Assembly (NCBI GenBank): GCA_023375675.1
Contig: JALQBC010000026.1
Span: 186,001-250,000, forward strand
Direction: 5' to 3'
Length of the DNA: 64,000 nt
Source: Cytospora piceicola
Lineage: Eukaryota > Ascomycota > Sordariomycetes > Diaporthales > Cytosporaceae
Positions 56,210 to 64,000 of this stretch are shown one piece after another. The translations under genes and the position numbers were made by a program. Within the stretch, counting starts at the first letter, position 1, and each line of letters opens with the position of its first letter. Under the pieces are notes generated by a model. That model did no database searches. It saw nothing but the letters and a program-made list of their open reading frames with translations, and was not told the DNA's origin.

Positions 56210-57073
56210 TCAATCAACAAATTCCAACTTCAATGTGCCGTCCTGCTCTGGAACGAGCTCCTGTCGCAACTCTTCCAGCTCCTGCTCGAACTTCGCGACT
56301 TCATCGCATTTCTGAGAGAACTCGAAGTCAATCAACAAAGCAGCAGTGCCGTCAGGCTGAACAAGGAAGTTTCCCGCATGAGCATCCCCGTGCAAGTATC
56401 CACTGCTGTGAAGTCTGCTGAGGGCGAGCCTGCAAGCATCGTAGTCCTTACCCTCTGGATGTGTGTAATCGTGGAGGTACTCCACCAGGAAGCCAACAAC
56501 CCGACCCTCTTCGCGGATATGACCGAGGAAGGCGGGAGCGATAGACATGCCTTGAACCGCACGGTACACCTCCGTCTCCCGAGCGATAGCCTCCATGTCA
56601 TTGGGCGTCTCGGCGATCTTCATCAGGAGAAGCCGCGATCCAAACAGAACGTGCTTGACCAGCCAGAGGGTGTCAGCGCGGCGGTCCTTTGCGTGCATGA
56701 ACGGGAGGAGCAACTCCTTGTCCAGGTCAAAGTAGTCAACCGTAGTGTCGTGCCAGGGCTGGACGGTCTGGTACCACTGGATCGCTTTCAGGCTCGAATA
56801 CGTCAACTCGCATCCCTCTCGAGGCTTGCGGAGGTCAGCGACGTTCCAGATTCCCGAGGGCAACGGTGGGAGCGTCTGGTAGAGAGAGATCCCGGGGTGT
56901 CGCCAGCCCTCTGGGAGGGCACCGTCTTCAACCCTGATGTATTTGATTGCCTGTTTCTCCGTGCTGTTGCTTACCTCCTTGACTAGAAGTCTTATAATAC
57001 AGGGGTTCTTGCCATTGTCGGTTGCGAGGACCTCTTGTAAGACCACTGAGGGTTTGGTGTTGGTGTTCATCAT
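56210..57073 (-). CDS. Kinase-fold (aminoglycoside-phosphotransferase-like) protein
   Basis: Intronless; 287 residues from the ATG at 57073 (MMNTNTKPS). The frame is open further up to 57196, but that part is unlike protein. The catalytic features of the protein-kinase fold are present: Lys152 in LLLMKIAE, a Glu in IARETEVYRAVQ, HGDAHAGN at 228-235 (catalytic Asp230, Asn235) and IDFEF at 248-252 in the place of DFG. The motif HGDxxxxN with DFE is usual in small-molecule or atypical kinases such as APH, RIO-like and choline kinases. The first 120 residues are specific to this protein. Substrate unknown; related fungal ORFs are common in accessory regions. Confidence 0.75.
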   Translation of the reverse strand: MMNTNTKPSVVLQEVLATDNGKNPCIIRLLVKEVSNSTEKQAIKYIRVEDGALPEGWRHPGISLYQTLPPLPSGIWNVADLRKPREGCELTYSSLKAIQWYQTVQPWHDTTVDYFDLDKELLLPFMHAKDRRADTLWLVKHVLFGSRLLLMKIAETPNDMEAIARETEVYRAVQGMSIAPAFLGHIREEGRVVGFLVEYLHDYTHPEGKDYDACRLALSRLHSSGYLHGDAHAGNFLVQPDGTAALLIDFEFSQKCDEVAKFEQELEELRQELVPEQDGTLKLEFVD

Positions 57074-57981
57074 CTGTTTAGTGTCAGTGTTTGTGTGTAG
57101 AATTATGACAACTGTAGCCTGTGATGTGTCAATGTATCGGTGTGGGCTTGAAAGTTGTGTTTGCCCAAGACACAAGGATAGTTGGGATGGTGGCACTTAT
57201 ATATATATCGATATATACATACACCCAGGTATTTGCGGACACGCAGAGAGTGCCACAACGGAAAGTATGCTTTGTTCAATACAATGGCTTTGTTCAATAC
57301 AATGGCCTTGTTCATAGTATGTGGTAAATCCCTTGTGTTGCTCATTTACAAGTTGACAAATGCGTTGTTTGTCTGTAGTCTTGTCTATGTGTGTGTGCTT
57401 GAATGCTATACTAGCACGCACATCATTGTTTGTCTATGATCTGAACTTTTTGTGCATTGTAATGAAAAACGTATGATGAACACGTCTGGAATGTCTTCCA
57501 TTGGGATATAACCAGCTGAAAACGGCTATTATTCGCCATAGAATTCCGCCATCCTACTCAAGCTTCACCTGCAACATATTATTCAACCACTTGGCCCATA
57601 ACGTCTATTCTCATGTGAAAGTCACGGGCGCCACCTGGGCCGCTTAGTGGCACAAAACAAAGGAACAATTTATCCGTATAATATTCCAGCACAGTGGACT
57701 GCGAGAAACCGGGAATTTGACTTGGTAGTACCATGTACTAGTTTCCAAAGGGGTTCCAACTTTATACTATCCAATGGATCAATCACGTGTTTCTTGGACA
57801 GGCATCAATGTGGAAAGCCTCCCTGAGGACATTCAATATCCTCCTACTTCGATCAAATGCGATGCTTATCAAGATGCCATTGAAATTCAATTCATTCTGT
57901 AGTACTTCCAGCACTCATGCTGGTGACATACGGAGCAAGATCATTTCCCAAAACAGATGCTACCTCACTTCGGCACACCTC
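57074..57981. other. Intergenic with short tandem duplication
   Basis: Contains an AT dinucleotide-like stretch (about 57197-57220) and an 18-base unit repeated twice at 57271-57306. No gene was recognised. Confidence 0.55.
57271..57306. repeat. 18-base direct duplication
   Basis: The unit TTTGTTCAATACAATGGC occurs twice head to tail, with a third partial copy after it. Confidence 0.9.
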
Positions 57982-58382
57982 TTAAGGCTCAAAGACCAAG
58001 TTTCCATCCCTGTTCATGATCCTCTCGGTCAGGTTGAGGTCACGGTCGTGCCACTCGCCGTTGACCTGCTCCAGCTGGGCCCGCAGGATAGGCTGCGTCT
58101 CGCCCTCAATGTGGAATCGAATGTCCCGAGCAGTCTCGGTGAAGTCTGTGGCTTCGTTAGTAACTTGCGACTCTGTAGAGGTCATTGTGACCAGGAAATA
58201 TAGGGTTCAATCGTACTCTGACCGCCCCAAGCGAAGTGTCCATCCTGGTTGCCGATGAAGTCGTTCAGGTTGATCTGGGATTCGACGTGCTCGCCATCGG
58301 CCTTGAAGATGCGGGCGTGCAGCACGTTTCCGTTCTCGATACGGATGCTGGGGATCTCGGCGGTGTAGTGGAAGTTAGACAT
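57982..58382 (-). CDS. Cyanovirin-N homology (CVNH) protein
   Basis: Exons are 58217..58382 and 57982..58145; the 71-base intron runs from a GTACGA donor to the GCCACAG acceptor. This acceptor is chosen because it restores WGGQNFTETA at the join, the hinge of CVNH proteins. The product is 109 residues, the normal single-domain size. The two halves are tandem sequence repeats: NVLHARIFKADGEHVESQIN with LNDFIGNQDGHF, and ILRAQLEQVNGEWHDRDLN with LTERIMNRDGNLVFE. CVNH proteins are small cytosolic or secreted mannose-binding lectins in filamentous fungi. Their biological role is poorly understood. No signal peptide and no cysteines are seen, so no disulfides. Confidence 0.92.
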
Positions 58383-59147
58383 GATGAAGGATGATGAAGG
58401 ATGTCTCGTTTGGAGTGCTTGAAGTGTTGGTATTGGCTTGAGGATTGAGATAGGAATGCTACACCACCACAAGACCACAGGACTCGCCGTCTTCTACCCT
58501 CCATATATACTTGAGTGACTTGCCATTACGAGAGCGTGGCTCACGAATCGTGGCTGTGAACCCCTTACCAACTCCTGCTGATCGTAAAGCACTGTCCAGC
58601 TTGTGACCAGGCTGATCAGGGGCCGCAGACTCCGCAAGGGGACTATCCCCTTAGCCCGTTGCGGTGAACCCCGGACTCCACCAAATTAGGTGCGGCTCAC
58701 CGCCAAAGTATGGGGCGCCAAGACTGACGAACTTTTTGGAGAAGGCTGAGTAGTTTATGCGACTACGGCTGTTAGTCAACCTGCGCCGATCAGATTCGTT
58801 GTACGATGACACGTGGGAATACGTCGCGGAGGTGGGTATACTGAAATGTCGACCGACACAAGACCCACTCACATGTCAAACCGGATAATCACGTCAACAT
58901 ATTGGGGAATCAATCTATCGAAGACAATGAGGACCGTGTATGGTGAATCTGTTGGCAAACTCGTATCTGTGTGAAGTGTTCGCCCGAATGAAGCCCCGCG
59001 GTGGAATAAGCGTGAAACCGCCAAGAAATTGTACGAAATAAGTCCTACTCGCTACGCTACGATACCCTAGGGTATACATGCTATGACCATCTGTATGGAG
59101 GCGCCAACACAAAGACCCTGGAACCAAGGTAGACCCAGTTGCCAAGC
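58383..59147. other. Intergenic
   Basis: The promoter of the CVNH gene and the 3' flank of the next minus-strand gene. Nothing was recognised. Confidence 0.6.
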
Positions 59148-60479
59148 CTAGTATCGAAAGAAGACGACACCTGTCCGTTCCAGCTCACAACACTCCTTGG
59201 CCGTCTCGCAGATCTCATCAGGGAAGTCAAGCACCGTACTGAGCATCGCCCGCAGGCTGCATGCCACAGGTTCTTGCCAGTCTTGACCCTCATGGACTGC
59301 CGCCTCGTCGATGACACTCTCGATGAAGTCCAACAGCTCCTTCACATGCGTCTCTAAGTTGTACTTGGTTTTGTCCTCGAGCATCTGGGCGACCGTCCAA
59401 GGGCTCCATGCCAGGATGGGCGACTTGTCCCTGACCGGCAGCACGATGGCAGGGACATGTGTGAACAGATGGAACGTGATGCGCGCCTCGTTGGGAATCC
59501 GCGAGTGCGACCACGCCGACCGGGAAGCAATGAACCGATACGGCGAGATGCCCGTGAGGAAGACCGCCATCCTTCCAAATTTTGGATACGGCGGCGCCGC
59601 CAGACCATGATCCCGCTCCCCCGAGTCGAAGGGCGCCACGATAGGCGTGTGCGACTCGGCAAGGCTGGCCAGCAGCGTCGGCGCGATGACAGCATCGGCA
59701 GCCAGCCTCGGCGTCACCAGCAGCGCCATGGTGAAGTCCCTGGCGCGGGCGACCTCGGGCTCGCGCCCGGACGCGTACAGGTAGGGGCAGAACCAGGCCC
59801 TCGCGCACCCGGCCCAGTCGGCCGTGTCCCGCCCGCCGCGGAAGGCCAGCTCGGCCGCCTCGCCGATAAGCTTGTGCCCGATGCGCAGCGTGAGGCTGTC
59901 CATGCCGACCCGGCGGGCGACCCTGTGCGGCCTGCTGTGCCGCCCCGCGACCTTGCCCAGGCCCTCGTCGACCGTCTGCTCGACCGTGGCCGACACGGCG
60001 TGCTCGACGGCCGACTCGACCACCGTCACGGTCGAGCTCGCGAGGGCGTCGAGGCCCACGTGGGCCAGCCCGGCCAGCGCGAGGTCGCGCTTGCGCAGGT
60101 TGGGCAGGGTGAAGGGGGTGTTGTCCCCCCAGGGAGAGAAGTAGAAGGGCAGGCGGGCGGTGGACTCGAGGGACTGCCAGCTGGCGCGGCCTATGCGGCT
60201 GATGAGCATGTTGCCTACGAAGCGGGAGGCGAAGCTAGACGTCTTCTCGTCCTGGACGAGGTGGTCTGTGTTCTGGCCGGAGAGGTCTATGTTGCCCATG
60301 GCATGTTCCAGTGCAGGGGAGGTAGGGGAGTAGGTGCTCCCGGGATGGCTGCCAGGTGGTGCCGAGGATGGCCTTGGAGGTGTATCAGGGACTCCGAGCT
60401 GGGATACAGGCTGGCGGGATATTCCCTTAGTTGTTTTGGAATGAGGCATATCAGGCCGGAGATTGTCTGGAGACTCCAT
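59148..60479 (-). CDS. Unrecognised 443-residue protein
   Basis: Intronless and fully open; codon use is GC-rich and regular, so coding is likely. The first 80 residues are disordered (Pro/Ser-rich, PGSHPGSTYSPTSPALEHAM). From about 95 the protein looks globular: ISRIGRASWQSLESTARLP, a mixed helical block (LALAGLAHVGLDALASSTVT and VESAVEHAVSATVEQTVDEG) and later PKFGRMAVFLTGISPYRFIA and ITFHLFTHVPAIVLPVRD. The C-terminus has paired cysteines (KECCELERTG). No signal peptide or clear membrane helix. I do not recognise the family; it may be a fungal-specific conserved protein. Confidence 0.7.
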   Translation of the reverse strand: MESPDNLRPDMPHSKTTKGISRQPVSQLGVPDTPPRPSSAPPGSHPGSTYSPTSPALEHAMGNIDLSGQNTDHLVQDEKTSSFASRFVGNMLISRIGRASWQSLESTARLPFYFSPWGDNTPFTLPNLRKRDLALAGLAHVGLDALASSTVTVVESAVEHAVSATVEQTVDEGLGKVAGRHSRPHRVARRVGMDSLTLRIGHKLIGEAAELAFRGGRDTADWAGCARAWFCPYLYASGREPEVARARDFTMALLVTPRLAADAVIAPTLLASLAESHTPIVAPFDSGERDHGLAAPPYPKFGRMAVFLTGISPYRFIASRSAWSHSRIPNEARITFHLFTHVPAIVLPVRDKSPILAWSPWTVAQMLEDKTKYNLETHVKELLDFIESVIDEAAVHEGQDWQEPVACSLRAMLSTVLDFPDEICETAKECCELERTGVVFFRY

Positions 60480-61193
60480 CCTAGAGGCTGGAGATAAAAA
60501 TCACTGCGAGTATACTCTAGTACCATACAAAGGCGTATGAAGTATAGCCTACTTAGGTACCAAGCGGGAGGGAAGGAGGAGGAGGATGATGTTGATGATG
60601 ATGAATTAAGTATTGGCACCTGAACTGAGGACATTGTTCAGATACCAGCCACCAATCGGCAGTATTCCCAACGGCCAGGGTCTACAAATGCAAACTCGAA
60701 AAGGGAAAACTGCATGATGTTGAGCCAGGAAGCTGGTACTCGTCTGCCATCACTGGAAAGATGTGTATCATGATTATTGTATAAAATGGTCAGCCATTAG
60801 GAGTTTACCTGCCTTCGACGGGAAGCAAGCCTTGGCATAACCTTGGCACACACAGCACAACCTTGGAACCTTTGGGGTGCAACGGCTACCCAGGTACTGT
60901 AGTATGGGCTACCTAGGTACAACCGGAACAGTAGCTATAGGGCTGAAGGGTCAAGCTTTAGGGGCCGAGGGGCGGCCTGGACCCTGGAGATCGGCAGTGT
61001 GTGTGGCCCCCTGTCGTGTCCGCCCTTCCAATGACACTGCTGCTTACATGCTTTTGCTTTTGAAATTTTTGTAGCCTTTCCTCACATTTCCACCCCGCCC
61101 CCGCCATTGCTATCGCTCGCTACCACCAGACGACTAGCAATGCGACAACACCAAGAAACACGCCAGCAACAGAAATAGTTACCCTCGCGCAAT
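60480..61193. other. Divergent promoter region
   Basis: Shared upstream DNA of the unrecognised gene (-) and DPH2 (+). CCTAGGTA-type copies lie at about 60550 and 60889-60922. Confidence 0.6.
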
Positions 61194-62852
61194 ATGGCAG
61201 CCGAGCTCACAGCAGCACCGGTCCTCTCCACCCCGGAAGACCACCTCTTCGAATATGAGACACCCGAAGTGCCCGCCGAAGGCCGATCAGACGATGACTT
61301 GCGGGAACGCTACGAAATCTCACGGACAGCCCGTGAGATCCGGGAGGGTGGAAAGAAGAGGGTTGCTCTACAGTTCCCAGACCATATGCTCTGCGATGCC
61401 CCAAGGGTAGTCGAGCTCCTCCAGGGGGAATTGGTCCAGTTTGCTGCGGCAGAGGTCGGCGAGCAGGCCAAGGATGACGAGGCGCCGAAACAACAGCAGC
61501 AGAATAACATATACATCTTGGCAGACACATCCTACAGTGCATGCTGCGTGGACGAGATCGCCGCCGAGCACGTCGATGCCGATGTCGTCGTCCACTATGG
61601 CCGGTCATGCCTGTCGCCAACGTCGAGGCTGCCAGTTATCTATGTCTTCACGAAACACCACCTCGACCATGACGAAGTGGTACAATCTTTCGAGAACGAA
61701 TTCTCCGACAAGGAAGCCAAGGTTGTTCTGATGGCAGACGTCACCTACCAAGATCACGTCCCAGAGCTCTATCGGCTTATTCGGGGAAGAGGCTACCAAG
61801 CACTGCTCTCTACAAAAATACAACACAACCCTCTAGGACGCCTACCTAACAGGACCATCGTGGATGCCGACGACAACGAAGTCATATTGGACGGAACAGA
61901 TGGAACGGACGGCAGCATCGACCTTACTCAATTCTCCGTCTTCCATATCTCCTCACCACCAACCGCCCTCCTCCTGGCTCTTTCCTCCCGTGTCGCATCT
62001 CTACACATTCACCCGACACCAGACTCTCCATCTTCCCACTACTCGCCTGTCCGAACCACCCGCGCCCTGCTCGGCCGCCGATATGGAAAACTGCTCCATC
62101 TTACCTCCGCCGGGATAATCGGCATCCTGATCAATACCCTGTCGGTAGCCAACTACCTCTCGTCAATCAACGCCATCAGGGAACAAATAGCCGCGGCGGG
62201 AAAGAAGAGCTATACGGTGGTGGTTGGCAAGCTGAACCCTGCCAAGCTTGCAAACTTTGCCGAGATGGACGCCTGGGTCGTGGTTGGGTGTTGGGAGAGT
62301 AGTCTCGTGGAAGAGGACGCCGGGTTTTACAGACCAGTATTGACGCCTTTCGAATTGGAGGTGGCGCTGATGCCAGACGAGGAGAGAGTTTGGGGCTTGA
62401 GCTGGTGGGGTGGCATAGAGAGCGTCAAAGCCATGGTGGACAGGGAGGCGGCAGAGGCAGAAAACAAGGCGGATGAAGGCGCCACGGGCGACAGTGGCGT
62501 CGAGGTAGATGAGGACGACGATGCGCCCGTCTTTGACCTGCGGACTGGAAAGCTTATCTCCAGCGCTAGGCCAATGCGCATGGCGGCTCGTGCGGCTCGC
62601 GAGAAGGCCAATGCTGATGAGACCCAGAACGGGGAACCCAGCAAGCAGTCGGGCGTGCTTGCGATGCGGCCAAAGGGAGACCTGGCTACCATCAATGGCG
62701 TACTGAGCCCTGGTGCCGAGTTTTTGCGTTCGCAGAGAACGTGGCAGGGCCTTGGCAGTGACTACACCGAGGAGGAGAGTACTACGATTGAAGAAGGCAG
62801 GAGCGGCGTGGCGAGGGGATACGTCGTCGGCGAAGATGACGAGAAGAGATGA
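61194..62852 (+). CDS. DPH2: 2-(3-amino-3-carboxypropyl)histidine synthase subunit 2
   Basis: Intronless, 552 residues. It forms the Dph1-Dph2 heterodimer that starts diphthamide synthesis on eEF2 by moving a 3-amino-3-carboxypropyl group from S-adenosylmethionine to a histidine. Family text is clear: [40 protein letters not shown] (Cys117/118, one of them an Fe-S ligand site in the family), [43 protein letters not shown] and [13 protein letters not shown]. The C-terminus is acidic (EVDEDDDAP) and ends with [17 protein letters not shown], another conserved block. The start MAAELTAAP follows a purine-context ATG (AATATGGC). Confidence 0.95.
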   Translation: MAAELTAAPVLSTPEDHLFEYETPEVPAEGRSDDDLRERYEISRTAREIREGGKKRVALQFPDHMLCDAPRVVELLQGELVQFAAAEVGEQAKDDEAPKQQQQNNIYILADTSYSACCVDEIAAEHVDADVVVHYGRSCLSPTSRLPVIYVFTKHHLDHDEVVQSFENEFSDKEAKVVLMADVTYQDHVPELYRLIRGRGYQALLSTKIQHNPLGRLPNRTIVDADDNEVILDGTDGTDGSIDLTQFSVFHISSPPTALLLALSSRVASLHIHPTPDSPSSHYSPVRTTRALLGRRYGKLLHLTSAGIIGILINTLSVANYLSSINAIREQIAAAGKKSYTVVVGKLNPAKLANFAEMDAWVVVGCWESSLVEEDAGFYRPVLTPFELEVALMPDEERVWGLSWWGGIESVKAMVDREAAEAENKADEGATGDSGVEVDEDDDAPVFDLRTGKLISSARPMRMAARAAREKANADETQNGEPSKQSGVLAMRPKGDLATINGVLSPGAEFLRSQRTWQGLGSDYTEEESTTIEEGRSGVARGYVVGEDDEKR

Positions 62853-63465
62853 AAAAAGTCACACGACGGACGTACTGGGATCGCAACGCAGCGAGGAGCT
62901 GAATCGGGCTCAAAGGGCCCTCAGGAGTCCGGTACAATGATGATTGACTAGGGCTTTGGTTACTTGACCCGAACGAAAAGCGCTTTGCGGCTTTCTGCCG
63001 TTCCTTTCAGGTATCGTTACACCACCAAGGCTTCTGCCTGCCTGTCCGGGTTTCATCAAGCTCCCGGTGCTACGATCAGGCGTGCCTTGGAACCTCGGTG
63101 GCACCGAAAACATGCCCACAACGAGAAGAATCGGAACGCCTTACTTTAAGCTCCGAAGGCTTTGGAGTCGATGGGCTGGCATCTCAACAAGGGGGTGTGA
63201 ATTTATATCAGTACAAATCCTCTGATCAAAACTATCGATCCCTCATCAGTGTAAGGCTTACGTAGTAAGCGATGCTTCAGCAAGATGGTCTTGTCTGGGG
63301 TCCCACTTGGAAGCTCATCTCAGGCACTTTGCCCTTGTGAGGCGGCACACGATGTTGGTATCGAATGAACGAAGCAGCAGGCGGCCTTGCAGTCAAAGAA
63401 ATCACGGCTGATGATTTCATGGAGAGTCGATTTATTTCTGGCCCCTGGCTAAATGGCAGATTTAT
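62853..63465. other. Convergent intergenic
   Basis: Lies between DPH2 (+) and the minus-strand gene at the right edge. No gene or repeat was recognised. Confidence 0.55.
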
Positions 63466-64000
63466 CTATTCGTCCATGATCTCGACATTAGACAAAACTA
63501 TGGGCAAGTTGGACTGGATTTTGAATGCCACCCTGTGCCAAGCAAGTAGCATCTCCAACTCGGGGTCCTCAGGAGATGTTCGGAGCATGAGAAAGCGACA
63601 CGTCCTTTTTACAGCTTTTGTCGAACCGTTGGGTGACGTCTTCGGAAGAACGATGTCGGTTGCTTGTGCTCCATCCCCGACTGAACTGTCGGGGATTTCG
63701 GGCTACATTATAGCGAGCCCTTATACAGGCAATGTCGAAATGAGCATGACATCGTCTCCGTCTATTGTCTTATATGAATATTGTCCTTAACTGTGTCACA
63801 CCAGGACCAGGAGTCAAAATAAATTCGCTGGGGTTCAATTCCAGCTCAATTTTGACCCTCAACTGGACGATATTCCCTCCAGACTTCGATGTGACGGCAT
63901 CTGGCTGCCAAGTGCCAGCGCGGAAACCCCCCCTCTTGCCTTCAACGCAACTGCTTCCCAGCGGGATATCTTCTTGGTCTTGCCGGAAATACTTTTAGCC
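63466..64000 (-). CDS. 3' exons of an unrecognised gene running off the window
   Basis: On the minus strand the last exon is 63466..63702 (78 codons plus stop), beginning right after a TAATGTAG acceptor. It reads PEIPDSSVGDGAQATDIVLP, then RTSPEDPELEMLLAWHRVAF and QSNLPIVLSNVEIMDE. The exon before it ends at 63800 with a GTGACA donor, in phase, and is open back to 63995 (RAGTWQPDAVTSKSGGNIVQ, LRVKIELELNPSEFILTPG). The family is not recognised. The plus-strand frames over the same bases lack protein character, and the 5' end is outside the window. Confidence 0.5.

Overview
The window is nuclear DNA of a filamentous ascomycete (Pezizomycotina, most likely Sordariomycetes). The signs are short introns with GTRNGT donors, CTAAC/CTGAC branch sites and AG acceptors, GC-rich third codon positions, and families typical of these fungi: Pth11/rhodopsin-like membrane proteins, a Zn(II)2Cys6 regulator, an ATO/GPR1-FUN34-YaaH transporter, a CVNH protein and DHA1 drug transporters. 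A palindromic TACCTAGGTA-type repeat is scattered through the non-coding DNA. The genus cannot be read from the sequence. No rRNA, tRNA or CRISPR array was found.

Left part (1-21.7 kb), moderately gene-dense: the end of a rhodopsin-domain membrane protein, a SnoaL-like protein, a C6 zinc regulator (-), RTC5 with a TLDc domain, RCF1 (-), threonine dehydratase ILV1, a secreted GH43 glycosidase (-), ribosomal protein uS5/RPS2, a large secreted Ala/Ser/Gly-rich protein with two Cys-rich modules, and an ATO-type acetate transporter (-). Several of these are core metabolism or mitochondrial genes.

Middle (21.7-43.9 kb): a 4.9 kb gene-poor stretch with a MITE-like element, a CorA-like gene whose 5' part looks broken, a pair of tandem repeats, an ATG28-like coiled-coil gene facing a tiny four-exon gene that I read as mitofissin/ATG44 (both autophagy-linked if right), pyruvate kinase with a 13-base micro-exon, a DHA1 transporter, a Cys-rich unknown protein assembled here from two exons, and an SDR oxidoreductase (-).

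Right part (43.9-64 kb), gene-sparse: a small Cys/His protein (-), a decayed protein kinase segment, a PPxY-motif protein, a second rhodopsin-domain protein (-), a frameshifted amino-acid permease remnant, a kinase-fold protein (-), a two-exon CVNH lectin-like protein (-), an unrecognised 443-residue protein (-), DPH2, and the 3' exons of an unrecognised gene running off the right edge (-).

Gene models were built by eye from reading frames and splice signals. Family names rest on recognised motifs, not on database searches.
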